From: Pollutibacter soli
GTDB taxonomy: Bacteria; Bacteroidota; Bacteroidia; Chitinophagales; Chitinophagaceae
Assembly (NCBI GenBank): GCA_029269725.1
Contig: JARJHS010000002.1
Coordinates: 558,001 to 622,000, forward strand
DNA length: 64,000 bases
Direction: 5' to 3'
The notes below the pieces were generated by a model, which did not search any database, was not told the DNA's origin, and was given only the letters and a program-made list of their open reading frames with translations. The translations under genes and the position numbers were made by a program. Within the stretch, counting starts at the first letter, position 1; each line of letters starts with the position of its first letter. Positions 23,743-33,330 of the stretch are shown here, piece after piece.

Positions 23743-26517
23743 CTATTCAGGTTCAAATCCAAGCATGAATGTGAACCGGCTTGCATCACGTAATCTTCCA
23801 TTTGGTGTAATCCTGTCGAGACCGATACCATAATCAAATCCAAGTAAGCCAAACATTGGCAGGAAGAAACGTACACCCAAACCAACGGATCTCCGTAAAC
23901 GGAACGGATTCCATTCCTTGAAACTATACCAACCATTTGCCGCTTCAAAGAAAGCAAGACCAAATATGGTACTGCTCGGATTCGTTACGAACGGATAGCG
24001 CATTTCAATGGTGTATTTGTTGAATATCGTAAAGAACTGAGACGCCTGTTGTTTGTCAGGGTTTACTGTAGGATCAGAACTTTCGTACACAGGATATCCG
24101 CGATGCGCGATGATGTCGTAGCCAAGTACTCCATAGTTGTTTGTAAGGCCCGCATCACCCACCTGGAAACGTTCGAATGGAGATACCGGAAGTTTATTAG
24201 TATAGCGACCAATAAAGCCATATTTCGCAACCACGCGCAATACAAACTGGCGTGATTTATCAGCCCCTGTTCCCCTTCCGATGGGAACAAACCATTCCAT
24301 ATTCAAACGCCATTTATGGTACTCGACAAGTTTGAATATATCCGCCTCATCAATACCCCTGATGGCTGACCATGGTGGTGTAAATGCTCCACTCAAAAGG
24401 AAGTTAGAACCACTGCGGGGGAATATCGGCTGATCCACAGAAGAACGGGCCAGCGCAATTTTAAGGTTGACGTTGGTTGAGTTTCCTGTACTGAAACCAG
24501 GGAAGATCGGGTAGTTCCTTGCCTTATAATTGATAAAGCTCAGTGTATAAACGAGAGTGAAAAAGTCATCCGGCCATTTCAACTGTTTACCCAATGCTAT
24601 TGATGCACCCGTTGTGCTCAGGTATGATGAATCAGAATATTTCTTATCAAACAAACCCGTCTGCGGATTGTATGCATTTGAGAAACGTGAGTTGAACACA
24701 CTGAATGTAAAACTGTTCCTTTTCTTACCACCCAGCCACGGCTCAGTGAATGAGAAGTTGATCGTTCGGAAATAGCGACCGTTCGACTGAAAACGCAGAC
24801 TCAGTTTCTGACCATCACCTGCAGGCAATGGATCCCATGCTTTTTTATTGAAAATATTCTTGATGGAGAAGTTGTTAAAGGTAACACCAATAGTACCTGT
24901 CAAACCAATTCCACCACCCCATCCTGCGCTCAGCTCAAGCTGATCAGATGATTTTTCAACGAGTGAATAATTGATATCCACTGTACCATCATCCTGGTTA
25001 GGAACAGGTTGCAGACCAATTTTTTCCTGGTCAAAATAGTTCAGGTTCACGATCTCGCGCTGTGAACGGATCAGGTCCTGGCGGCTGAATTTCTCGCCCG
25101 GAATAGTACGCAATTCCCTGCGGATTACGTGCTCCTTGGTTTTGGTATTGCCAGTAATATTTACGGCTTTGATATTCGCCTGGGGCCCTTCACGAATCTG
25201 GATCTCGTGATCGATGGTATCATTGTAAACGGAAGTTTCCACCGGATCCACCTGGAAAAACAGATATCCATCATCCATGTAAAGGGAACTGATATCACCG
25301 CCTTCAGGAGCAAGTTGTTTACCAAGCTTTTTCTCCAGTGTTTCAATATTGTAGATGTCTCCTCGTTTTATACCAAGAAGAACTGTAAGAATAGAATCAG
25401 AATATTTTGTATTTCCTCTCCAGGTGATATTTCCAAAATAATACCTTCTTCCCTCGTTAACTTTCAACACAATATCCATGTTCCCTTTTTTGGTCATGTA
25501 TTGTGTATCTTTCTCGATCATTGCATCACGGAAACCGAGCGAGTTGTAATAGGAGAGTACTTTTTCTTTATCCTCGAGGTATTTCTTTTCGTTGAATTTA
25601 GCTGAAGCAAAGAACCTGAACCTGAACCATGGATCGAGGTATTGAATTGCTTTCGAGGGTTTCAGGTATGCTTTCTCGTGCACAAATTCCTTCCAGGTTT
25701 TTCTTTTGATATTTCCGTAAGGAGTAGAATCTGAATCGGCAAAAAGAGATACGTGCGTTTTCTCTTTCGTTCCCTTCAGCTGTTTCTTGAGTTTGTGTTC
25801 AGAAACATTATCATTTCCAAAGAAATGGATCTCATCAATCCTTACTTTATTACCTTTTGTAATTAAGAAATTCAGAATCACTTTGCCAGGTGCATTGGGG
25901 TCTGAAACTTCCTGAATTTCTACTTCTGCGCCTGTATAGCCTTTTTCCAGATAATATTTTTTGATGTTCTCTACTGCGGTCATGCGCATATTATCCGTTA
26001 CCACACGACTCTTGAACAGGCCAACTTTTTCAGCGAGATCATCCTGCTCACTTTTCTTTACTCCTTTAAATTTGAAGTCGGAAAGCATCGGCCTTTCTAC
26101 GGCATCAATCTCGACCCAGATATTTCTGTCTTCCAGTTTGGTTATATAGATATTGATATTGGTGAACATGTTCTGCGACCAGAGTTTCATGATCGCTTTT
26201 GCGAACTGGTCCCCACCTGGTATGGTAACTTCATCACCAACTGCAAGGCCACTAACAGAAATTACAATTGCTGGGTCAAATATTTTATTACCAATTACTT
26301 TAATGTCTGCAATTACGTATTTGCGCGGATTTTTCGCATCGAAGAGGCCCAATAAAGCCGGGTCTACGGAAGCATTTCCCGGAACAGTATCAGTAACCGG
26401 AGGTATTGTATCCGCAGGAAGTTTTGCGGGAATGGTATCATTTTGTTGAGCATAAGCCCCGGCATCTGCAACAATCACGGCTACCAGGAATAAAAAGAAC
26501 GTACAGATGCGCTTCAT
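23743..26517 (-). CDS. bamA: Outer membrane protein assembly factor BamA
   Basis: A 924-residue protein from the ATG at 26517 (MKRICTFFLFLVAVIVADAGAYAQ, signal peptide). The N-terminal half holds about five POTRA repeats, starting with VIADIKVIGNKIFDPAIV and including the later VNITGNTKTKEHVIRREL. The C-terminal half is a 16-strand-type Omp85 barrel with the conserved GWGGGIGLTGTIGVTF, SFTEPWLGG and FFLPMFGLLGFDYGIGLD. It inserts beta-barrel proteins into the outer membrane. It lies between uppS and two skp-like genes on the same strand. Confidence 0.96.
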   Translation of the reverse strand: MKRICTFFLFLVAVIVADAGAYAQQNDTIPAKLPADTIPPVTDTVPGNASVDPALLGLFDAKNPRKYVIADIKVIGNKIFDPAIVISVSGLAVGDEVTIPGGDQFAKAIMKLWSQNMFTNINIYITKLEDRNIWVEIDAVERPMLSDFKFKGVKKSEQDDLAEKVGLFKSRVVTDNMRMTAVENIKKYYLEKGYTGAEVEIQEVSDPNAPGKVILNFLITKGNKVRIDEIHFFGNDNVSEHKLKKQLKGTKEKTHVSLFADSDSTPYGNIKRKTWKEFVHEKAYLKPSKAIQYLDPWFRFRFFASAKFNEKKYLEDKEKVLSYYNSLGFRDAMIEKDTQYMTKKGNMDIVLKVNEGRRYYFGNITWRGNTKYSDSILTVLLGIKRGDIYNIETLEKKLGKQLAPEGGDISSLYMDDGYLFFQVDPVETSVYNDTIDHEIQIREGPQANIKAVNITGNTKTKEHVIRRELRTIPGEKFSRQDLIRSQREIVNLNYFDQEKIGLQPVPNQDDGTVDINYSLVEKSSDQLELSAGWGGGIGLTGTIGVTFNNFSIKNIFNKKAWDPLPAGDGQKLSLRFQSNGRYFRTINFSFTEPWLGGKKRNSFTFSVFNSRFSNAYNPQTGLFDKKYSDSSYLSTTGASIALGKQLKWPDDFFTLVYTLSFINYKARNYPIFPGFSTGNSTNVNLKIALARSSVDQPIFPRSGSNFLLSGAFTPPWSAIRGIDEADIFKLVEYHKWRLNMEWFVPIGRGTGADKSRQFVLRVVAKYGFIGRYTNKLPVSPFERFQVGDAGLTNNYGVLGYDIIAHRGYPVYESSDPTVNPDKQQASQFFTIFNKYTIEMRYPFVTNPSSTIFGLAFFEAANGWYSFKEWNPFRLRRSVGLGVRFFLPMFGLLGFDYGIGLDRITPNGRLRDASRFTFMLGFEPE

Positions 26518-26577
26518 CAGTTGATTTTCGGGGGGCAAAATAAAGGCTTTTTGTGAAAAGGTTTGTTAAAGAAAGCC

Positions 26578-27354
26578 CTAATTATTTAGGGTTTCTGTGC
26601 CCGCAGTCATTTCATCCTGCAGTTGGCTGCTGGTCTTTCCGAAACGGCGTTCCCTTTTCTGATAATCGATAATGGCCTCGTAAAGATGTTCTTTTCTAAA
26701 ATCGGGCCACCGGATAGATGTAAAATACAATTCAGCGTATGCAAGTTGATAAAGGAGGAAATTGCTGATTCTGAATTCACCGCTTGTCCGGATCATCAGC
26801 TGTGGATCGGGGAAAGCACTGGTAGTCAGGTATTTTTGTAAAGTGTCATGATTAATGGTATCCGGATCAACCAGGCCTTTTTTTACATCTTCGCCTATCC
26901 GGCGAACAGCCTGCACGAGTTCCCAGCGGGAACTATAACTCAATGCCATCACCAGGTTCAAGCCGGTATTTACCGCTGTCATCTCAAGTGCTTCATTCAA
27001 TGCATTTTTTGCATACTCAGGAAGCATTGACATATCACCGATCACGTGTAAACGAATATTATTTTTATTCAGCGTAGGAACTTCTTTCCTGATTGTTTCC
27101 ACCAGCAGTTCCATCAGGCCCGTTACTTCTGTGACCGGGCGGTCCCAGTTTTCAGTAGAAAAAGCGTATAGCGTAAGATACTCAATACCCAATTCAGCAC
27201 TTCCTTCAACGATGTTACGAACGCTCTCAACACCATGAAAATGCCCATACAACCTGTCCTGGCCTTTTTCCTGAGCCCAACGGCCATTTCCATCCATAAT
27301 TATTGCGATGTGGCTGGGTAGCCTTGACATATCGATTTGTTCTTTCAGCGACAT
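26578..27354 (-). CDS. uppS: Isoprenyl transferase (undecaprenyl diphosphate synthase)
   Basis: A 258-residue cytosolic cis-prenyltransferase that makes undecaprenyl diphosphate for cell-wall and polysaccharide synthesis. The start is the ATG at 27354 (MSLKEQIDMSRLPSHIAIIM); the longer frame reads through intergenic repeat. The catalytic Asp is in IIMDGNGRWA, and LTLYAFSTENWDRP, the SGEFRISNFLLYQLAYAEL block and F-T-IRWPDF are present. A TATCTTTG box lies at 27400-27407. Confidence 0.96.
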   Translation of the reverse strand: MSLKEQIDMSRLPSHIAIIMDGNGRWAQEKGQDRLYGHFHGVESVRNIVEGSAELGIEYLTLYAFSTENWDRPVTEVTGLMELLVETIRKEVPTLNKNNIRLHVIGDMSMLPEYAKNALNEALEMTAVNTGLNLVMALSYSSRWELVQAVRRIGEDVKKGLVDPDTINHDTLQKYLTTSAFPDPQLMIRTSGEFRISNFLLYQLAYAELYFTSIRWPDFRKEHLYEAIIDYQKRERRFGKTSSQLQDEMTAGTETLNN

Positions 27355-27399
27355 TTCTGGTAAGTTGATGTTTGCGTCTTTGTAATTTACGCGATTCCG

Positions 27400-27407
27400 C
27401 AAAGATA
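27400..27407 (-). promoter_or_regulatory. Candidate -7 box (TATCTTTG) of uppS
   Basis: The plus strand reads CAAAGATA. It is 46 bp upstream of the uppS ATG and is followed upstream (27436-27466) by a GGCAAAAGGCAGGAGGC repeat. Confidence 0.5.
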
Positions 27408-27433
27408 GGAGAAAAAAGGCCGAAGGTCGTAGC

Positions 27434-27545
27434 AAACAACAAGGCAAAAGGCAGGAGGCAAAAGACAACAGAACAGCCGGTTGTTCCTATAAACTATAAA
27501 CTCCTTCTTCTTCTTACTACTCACTTACTTACTACTTACTCTCAA
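27434..27545. repeat. Two adjoining intergenic repeat families upstream of uppS
   Basis: At 27436-27466 the GGCAAAAGGCAGGAGGC family occurs (AAGGCAAAAGGCAGGAGGC). At 27502-27542 a CTTACTACTCACTTACTTAC run occurs, which also covers the 3' end of the FG-GAP gene. The second type reappears at 41135-41166. Confidence 0.55.
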
Positions 27546-28731
27546 AAACAAACACTCCCTTCTTATTCGCAATAATGATATCCGGTTTCTTATTTCCTAT
27601 AATATCCTGTGTTACAATATTTATTCCAACCCCGCTGTCGTCATCGATTACGATCTCTTTCCAGAAAGGTGCTTTCCCTGGAGTATGTTTGAACCATACC
27701 AGTATAGGCCTATCATATGTGCCTGGATCAATTGTGCTGCGATTATTCGCTCTTTCAAGATGAGCGAAATATCTTTTGCCGGTGACAAAGTCAGAACTGC
27801 CATCGCCATCGAGATCAACTAATGAAACAGCATGCGTTTGTGAAGTGACAAAGCTTATGGTACGGTATGCCCAATCCTGCTGACCAAGGTCATCAGTTGT
27901 TTGCTCATGCCACCAAATACCAAACTTGTGCGCTGATGCACTGATCACATCCGTTTTACCATCGCCATTAACATCTTTTGCAAACATCTGCGAAGCAGGT
28001 TCTCCAATATATCCGGGATGATATTCCCAGTCGGATTGTTTAGGATCAAGAGGTGCTGCCCACCATCCTGCAACCGTAATCAGATCTGCGCGACCATCAT
28101 TGTTCATATCACCCCATCCCAGTCCGTGCTGGTAACATCTTCTTGGCGCAACATTTTTTTCACTGATAGGATAGTATGTCCATGCTGTATCACCTTTCTT
28201 CGTTGGTGCACTCATCCAGGCCATTTGCTTTCGTGCAGGATCTGCAAAAATGAGATCCTTTCTTCCATCTCCATCCACATCTTCAAAAGCTGGTGATTCA
28301 TTGCCTACGGTTTTATAAATCACATGCTGTTTCCAGTACTGATCCTTGCCTTTCGGATTCTCATACCAGAATGCGGATTCACCAGGGAAATCCAAAACAA
28401 TATGATCGACCCAGCCATCCAGATTTACGTCCAGTGAAAAATTCAGAAAAGAATTTGCGTAGGCTGTTTTAACGCTGTACACCTTGCCATTGGCAATCGT
28501 GTGTTTTTTCCAGTTCGGTGCTTCAAACCAAAAATCTCCAGCGAGTACATCAATCTTTCCATCGTTGTTTACATCACCAACAGCAACACCTTCAGAAATA
28601 AAATCATTTGAAAGAATATGCTTTTTAAATATCACCGTATCCGTTTGTGCTGTAGTTTCAAAAAAACACATCAGTAAAAAACAAACTGCTGTGTAAATGC
28701 TCTTCCTGGAAAAAAGATAAAGCATGATCAT
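27532..28731 (-). CDS. Secreted FG-GAP/VCBS-repeat protein
   Basis: A 399-residue protein counted from the ATG at 28731, with a hydrophobic N-terminal export signal (MLYLFSRKSIYTAVCFLLMCFF). At least five beta-propeller repeats with calcium-loop signatures follow: VGDVNNDGKIDV, FEDVDGDGRKDL, WGDMNNDGRADL, AKDVNGDGKTDV and LVDLDGDGSSDF. These predict a seven-bladed FG-GAP propeller in the periplasm or at the cell surface. There is no T9SS tail and no enzymatic motif. It sits between the DUF6089 gene and uppS, inside a group otherwise devoted to the envelope. Confidence 0.85.
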   Translation of the reverse strand: MIMLYLFSRKSIYTAVCFLLMCFFETTAQTDTVIFKKHILSNDFISEGVAVGDVNNDGKIDVLAGDFWFEAPNWKKHTIANGKVYSVKTAYANSFLNFSLDVNLDGWVDHIVLDFPGESAFWYENPKGKDQYWKQHVIYKTVGNESPAFEDVDGDGRKDLIFADPARKQMAWMSAPTKKGDTAWTYYPISEKNVAPRRCYQHGLGWGDMNNDGRADLITVAGWWAAPLDPKQSDWEYHPGYIGEPASQMFAKDVNGDGKTDVISASAHKFGIWWHEQTTDDLGQQDWAYRTISFVTSQTHAVSLVDLDGDGSSDFVTGKRYFAHLERANNRSTIDPGTYDRPILVWFKHTPGKAPFWKEIVIDDDSGVGINIVTQDIIGNKKPDIIIANKKGVFVFESK

Positions 28732-28899
28732 TGATTTATATCGGGTAAAACAGGACAATTAATCTACGAATAATTTTTCCAGATTTGGAAATGAGATCGA
28801 TTATGCCATCAGGTATTGCAATTAACAGGAAGGGAAAAATCGTTATCCGTTTCGTGATTAAACAATTTTTTTCACAAACGTCTTCACCTGTCATATCAA

Positions 28900-28925
28900 T
28901 AAAAAAACCGCCGGATGCCCGGCGG
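28900..28925 (-). terminator. Intrinsic terminator of the DUF6089 gene
   Basis: Stem CCGCCGG / CCGGCGG with loop ATGC (28908-28925), followed on the minus strand by seven T (28901-28907). It ends the gene at 28953. Confidence 0.85.
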
Positions 28926-28952
28926 ATCAAAATATTCTGAGAACAAATTATT

Positions 28953-29789
28953 TTACAGTTTAGGCTTAGGACAACGGTAGGAAGTTATCGAAAAAGCAAC
29001 GGTTACTTCAGCCATCACATACTGATCACGCTGGCCGCTGAAACCACGTTGTCTGCCTGCTTCAGTACCGATAGGAGTGCCGGTTTCGTATGATCTGTCC
29101 TGTAACAGAAAAGCTGGTGAGTTTGGCGTGAATTTATCTGCACCGGCATAAGTTGTACTTACATCATCAATATAATCTGTGTTTGTAAACCGATAACTGA
29201 TTTCAAAACCAACATTAATATTACTTGTCAGATTGTATTTAATACCCATACCAATAGGGAAACAAATGCCCATATTACTATAAGCTTTCGGACGATCCGG
29301 GAGATTTGTATTCTGTCCTTCCGTTCCCAATGGTCTCAGGAAATATTTCGTACCATCCAGGTAAGCATAGGGATCATAGTTAAAAAGACCGATACCCATG
29401 GTTACATATGGAGTGAAAATATATTCAGGATTGCCCGGAACAAAACGGAAAAAATTGAAATCACCCTGGAGACTCAGTTCCCAGAGATTGGTATTGAAAC
29501 TGAGATTACGACGGCGTTGAAATTCGTTATCGCTGTAGATATCAGAGTAACCGAGCTGAGCATAATGGCCTGCAAGACGTGCAGCGACATAGTCTCCAAA
29601 CTGTTTGCGGAAAAAGATGCCGGCTGCAAATTTAGGTCTGTTCAACCCGGCCCGATTGTTAAGATCCCCGAAGTAATGAGCAGCACCGATGGATACACCC
29701 ACCTCTCCTTCATTAACAAAAGATTGTGGCTGAGCAAGAGTTTTCATTTGCCAGCAGAGTAGAATACAGATCAGGCTTAAGAATCTCAT
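28953..29789 (-). CDS. DUF6089 outer-membrane beta-barrel protein
   Basis: A 278-residue protein with a signal peptide (MRFLSLICILLCWQMKTLAQ). Alternating amphipathic strands are typical of an 8-10 strand barrel (EVGVSIGAAHYFGDLN, YVAARLAGHYAQLGYSD, YIFTPYVTMGIGLFNYDPYAY, NINVGFEISYRFTNTDYIDD). The pattern GAAHYFGDLN is a hallmark of this Bacteroidota family. Function is unknown. It lies in the nadK-DUF6089-uppS-bamA gene order and is ended by a strong terminator. Confidence 0.88.
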   Translation of the reverse strand: MRFLSLICILLCWQMKTLAQPQSFVNEGEVGVSIGAAHYFGDLNNRAGLNRPKFAAGIFFRKQFGDYVAARLAGHYAQLGYSDIYSDNEFQRRRNLSFNTNLWELSLQGDFNFFRFVPGNPEYIFTPYVTMGIGLFNYDPYAYLDGTKYFLRPLGTEGQNTNLPDRPKAYSNMGICFPIGMGIKYNLTSNINVGFEISYRFTNTDYIDDVSTTYAGADKFTPNSPAFLLQDRSYETGTPIGTEAGRQRGFSGQRDQYVMAEVTVAFSITSYRCPKPKL

Positions 29790-29856
29790 GATGGTGAAAA
29801 TAACGAAAGTACTATTTATTTCTTCCTTAATGAAAGCCTAAATTCAAAGTTGTTGT

Positions 29857-30061
29857 GTTTTAAGTATTATGTTATAGGTTAGCAGGCTATGCCAGGTTGT
29901 ACGTTTTAAGTGGATTGATACAGGTAAACAGCCGCAGTATCTTCCCTGGTACCTTACCCAGCAATCTACCACCTGGTGGAGTAGTGTGTTTTAAGTGTAA
30001 GGGATGGTCAGACATTCGATTGCTGTTACATAAAACCTATTACTTATAACTTATAACTTCA
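29857..30061. repeat. Spacer with three GTTTTAAGT copies, a hairpin and TTATAACTT repeats
   Basis: GTTTTAAGT occurs at 29857-29865, 29903-29911 and 29988-29996. Between them lies a hairpin CTACCACC-T-GGTGGAGTAG (29964-29982, with a 2-nt bulge). The end of the region (30031-30060) is the run CTATTACTTATAACTTATAA. No gene is seen from 29790 to 30061. Confidence 0.4.
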
Positions 30062-30940
30062 TCAGTTACGCGTGTCAAAGCCCCAGGCGAGCTTTTCGCG
30101 GAGGGTCTGAAGAAAATTCTTTTCATGCAGTCGAACGAGGCTAATGGTAAAATTTTCTTTTTTAACGGCGAGCTGCACTTGTTTACCGACTGTTTCCCTC
30201 CGTGAATCCAGTGCGCAAATGAACTGGTCCGTACGGCCCTCTACCTCAAAGGAAATGATATTGTTATCAGGTACGATAATAGGTCTCACATTAAGGTTAT
30301 GCGGTGCTACAGGCGTAATGACAAAACTCTGCGATTCAGGAAAAACAACGGGGCCGTTACAACTCAACGAATAACCTGTGGAGCCGGTAGGTGTTGAAAC
30401 GATAAGGCCATCGGCCCAATAGGTATTTAGAAATTCGCCATTGAGATAGGTATGAATTTTTATCATCGGCGATGTTTCCCGTTTGTGAATCGCAAATTCA
30501 TTAAGTGCATAGGGAGTTTCACCAAACATCGGAATATTTGCGTCCAGGTGCACAAGCGTTCTTTTATCAACGGCATAAGACCGGGTGACCAAAGCCTGCA
30601 CTGCAGCTTCAAGGTTTTCCTTACCCAGGCTGGCAAGAAAACCCAGCCTGCCAAAATTTACACCTAGAACAGGAATGTTTTTATCACGCACCAGTGTAAC
30701 TGTATCAAGCATGGTACCGTCACCACCCAGACTGATCAGGCAATCGAACGAATCATCAAGGTCTTCAGAATCGGCGAAAGTCGTATATCCCTCTACGTTA
30801 GTCAGCTCATTTCTGAACTGGTTAAAAATATCTTCGTGTACAACGGGATTCACTTTGACAGCATTGAGTGCATCGGTTAAATTCTGCAGATCCGCCAGCT
30901 GTATATGCTCACCACCACGGCTATAAATTGCAATCTTCAT
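30062..30940 (-). CDS. nadK: NAD kinase
   Basis: A 292-residue cytosolic enzyme that phosphorylates NAD to NADP. The GGDGT motif (LGGDGTML, about 71-78) and the NFGRLGFLAS, NEFAIHK, ADGLIVSTPTGSTGYSLSCNGP and PIAPH-like (PVAPHNL) blocks are complete. Minus-strand neighbours are a BamA-like gene upstream and DUF6089 downstream. Confidence 0.97.
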   Translation of the reverse strand: MKIAIYSRGGEHIQLADLQNLTDALNAVKVNPVVHEDIFNQFRNELTNVEGYTTFADSEDLDDSFDCLISLGGDGTMLDTVTLVRDKNIPVLGVNFGRLGFLASLGKENLEAAVQALVTRSYAVDKRTLVHLDANIPMFGETPYALNEFAIHKRETSPMIKIHTYLNGEFLNTYWADGLIVSTPTGSTGYSLSCNGPVVFPESQSFVITPVAPHNLNVRPIIVPDNNIISFEVEGRTDQFICALDSRRETVGKQVQLAVKKENFTISLVRLHEKNFLQTLREKLAWGFDTRN

Positions 30941-31082
30941 TAATTACTGGCTTTAATTTCGTTTTATGCACCTGCGGACGAAACAGGCTGCAGGCGGGAA
31001 GAAAAAGGAATTGAAAGTAAGCATCTTTAATTAAATCAGAACGGATCGGCCGTTAAGAAAATTGATAAACACCAGGTCAGGA

Positions 31083-32513
31083 TCAGAAATCATTTTTATG
31101 AAAGAAGAAAGCTCTTTCATTGAGTTGGTTAAAACTATACTCTAAACGAAGAACCACATCATAAATAGTAAGGATGTCAATTCCGAAGCCTCCGGTATAC
31201 ATAAACTTATTTGTCAGCATATTACCGGTGACGTTGTTTTTGTTGTATACGTAACCTGCATCACCATAAAATTTCGCATAAATTTTAAATGGAATCGAAC
31301 CGTATGTTCTTGATTTAAGTCCTGTTTTCCATTTAAATGAAGCGAGTTCTTTTCTCAGGGTGTTACGTATAAATCCTCCTGCAACGCCGTCAACAACATA
31401 ATATTCAAGGCCGCGCAGATAGGAGTCTGAATATCCGAGTAATGGTTGATTATAGAAGGGCTGATCGAAAGGAAGTTTCAGGTTGGCTTCCGCCATAATC
31501 CCATAATTGAGTTTCCATGGAAGCGGGAAATATTTAGATCCTCTTACACGGAATTGCCAGAGGTCCATATTGTCTTTTCCAAAACCTCGTTTGAGAAAAT
31601 CAAACTCGAAAGTATAACCCTTGCTGGGATAAGGAATATAATCAACGTTCAGATATTGATAGCGGTATCTTATTTCCGGGAATATCATACTGCTTCTCTG
31701 GTACTCAAAATATTTTGGATTCAGTTTTACAACGGTGTCGGCTACACGATCCATTGCTACACCGATTTTTACATAATGCCGTGCGATGGACCCTTTGCGG
31801 TATGAGTAGGAAAGGCCGAAATACATTTGTTCCCTGATGAATTTGTTTTCATCCTTGAAGAATTCCTGCTGATTTGCCCGGGTCGTATAATTAATTTCCC
31901 TCGTTTGTCCGTAAGATATTTCGGCACCGAGACCATGAACGAGTTTCTTATCGATGTACGGGTTGTAGTAGTTGGCCGCTATCTGCCTTGTGTACCCGTT
32001 GATCAGAAATATGTTTATTTTATCATTACGCCCGGTAACGTTGTTCCAGTTGAATTTTATACCATAATTGACACGATCAAAACTTACTTTATACTGGTTG
32101 ATCCAGACGTTCCAGTTACGATCCACCGGTCTGAAATAAGGAACGGGGAAAAAGTACCAACGTTCTTTCACATCAACAACGATATCGAGAGAGTCGTTAA
32201 CCCAGTTGGTAAAATCAACCGTTGCATCCACAAAAAGTGAGGTATTCATTAAGTTTTGCCGGCTCGTGCGAATATTGGCAAGGATGTCAGAAATGGCATA
32301 AGCCTGTCCACGAACCAGCTTTACCTCTCTTTCGACGATATAACTTTTTGTCTTCTTATTTCCTTTTATGAAAATCTCCCTGATGGTGAGGTAGGACTTC
32401 TTTAAGATCTTGTCATCCTCAAAAACTTCTTCTTTCGTTTCCTGTGCTTTTATACAATTGCAAAACAGGACCCCCAGCGCAACAACAAAGGCATATTTCC
32501 ACGGTCCAGGCAT
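31083..32513 (-). CDS. BamA/TamA-like outer membrane protein with one POTRA domain
   Basis: A 476-residue protein with a signal peptide (MPGPWKYAFVVALGVLFCNCIKAQ). A single POTRA-like domain spans about residues 41-115 (LTIREIFIKGNKKTKSYIVERE...SLDIVVDVKERW). The remainder is a beta-barrel ending in the C-terminal Phe of outer-membrane proteins (FNQLNERAFFFHKNDF). Conserved Omp85 elements are weak, and it is about half the length of BamA. It probably belongs to the short Omp85-like group of Bacteroidota. The role is unknown; assembly of a particular substrate or lipid handling are both possible. Confidence 0.8.
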   Translation of the reverse strand: MPGPWKYAFVVALGVLFCNCIKAQETKEEVFEDDKILKKSYLTIREIFIKGNKKTKSYIVEREVKLVRGQAYAISDILANIRTSRQNLMNTSLFVDATVDFTNWVNDSLDIVVDVKERWYFFPVPYFRPVDRNWNVWINQYKVSFDRVNYGIKFNWNNVTGRNDKINIFLINGYTRQIAANYYNPYIDKKLVHGLGAEISYGQTREINYTTRANQQEFFKDENKFIREQMYFGLSYSYRKGSIARHYVKIGVAMDRVADTVVKLNPKYFEYQRSSMIFPEIRYRYQYLNVDYIPYPSKGYTFEFDFLKRGFGKDNMDLWQFRVRGSKYFPLPWKLNYGIMAEANLKLPFDQPFYNQPLLGYSDSYLRGLEYYVVDGVAGGFIRNTLRKELASFKWKTGLKSRTYGSIPFKIYAKFYGDAGYVYNKNNVTGNMLTNKFMYTGGFGIDILTIYDVVLRLEYSFNQLNERAFFFHKNDF

Positions 32514-32631
32514 AAATGTTAAAATAGGGAATCTCTTTTAATTAGGGCAATAACAATTTTCAGACCCGGTATCAAAACGAATTGATGCAGGGGTTTGTTG
32601 GCTCAGTCAGCTGAAGGTTAGAAAAGGTCAA

Positions 32632-33291
32632 TCAGATATTAAGATAATTCATCAGGTGGTCCAGGTTGGATTGCAGTTCATTGCGGAAAAGCTCTTCTCC
32701 CAGATAATATCTTACGGTATATTCGTGGCGCTGAAAAGAAGCCACAATATCAGAAATTTCTTCTTTATTGATCCGTAATACCACCGTAAGGGTATGGGAT
32801 GCTTTATCGAACCAGGTATTAAGTTGTGTAATGATTGCATCATTTGATTCCACAAGACGGTTGATATCTCCAACCGAATAATCTTTCTGATCCATCTCCA
32901 CGACGACCATAGAACCATATTCTTCAGCTCCTGTGAGATGTGCCAGCTCCCGGAACAGACTATCCTGCCGGATCACCCCTTCCATTTCTTTTTTCTCATT
33001 CATCACCGGAACGATATCAATCTGCATAACGTGAGCAACCTTAACTGCTACCAGAAAATAGTCGTTTACCTGTACAGAAGAATGGATAAAATAATCCTGG
33101 AGTTCCTCGAGTAAAGTCTCGGTCCCGGAATCCTGCAGGTCATCTTCCGCGATAAGACCAAGATATTTTTCTCCATCCATAACGGGTAAATGACTGAGCT
33201 TAAGCTCATCCATCTGGGCTAAAACATAGCCCACCGAATCTCTTAAAGACCTCGGGGTCACTTCTGATGATATAAGTTGTCCGCAAAACAT
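32632..33291 (-). CDS. CBS-domain protein
   Basis: A 219-residue cytosolic protein from the ATG at 33291 (MFCGQLISSEVTPRSL). Two CBS repeats (about 5-60 and 70-125) are visible (VLAQMDELKLSHLPVMDGEKYLGLIAEDDL; AHVMQIDIVPVMNEKKEMEGVIRQDSLF). A C-terminal domain of about 90 residues (AEEYGSMVVVEMDQKDYSVGDINRLVESND) has an ACT-like strand-helix pattern. Such proteins sense adenine nucleotides. It is followed by the BamA-like gene and nadK on the same strand, which could reflect a link to nucleotide status, though that is speculative. Confidence 0.85.
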   Translation of the reverse strand: MFCGQLISSEVTPRSLRDSVGYVLAQMDELKLSHLPVMDGEKYLGLIAEDDLQDSGTETLLEELQDYFIHSSVQVNDYFLVAVKVAHVMQIDIVPVMNEKKEMEGVIRQDSLFRELAHLTGAEEYGSMVVVEMDQKDYSVGDINRLVESNDAIITQLNTWFDKASHTLTVVLRINKEEISDIVASFQRHEYTVRYYLGEELFRNELQSNLDHLMNYLNI

Positions 33292-33330
33292 TGTAGTTCC
33301 GACAGTGTCTGAAACAAATGTAGACCACAA

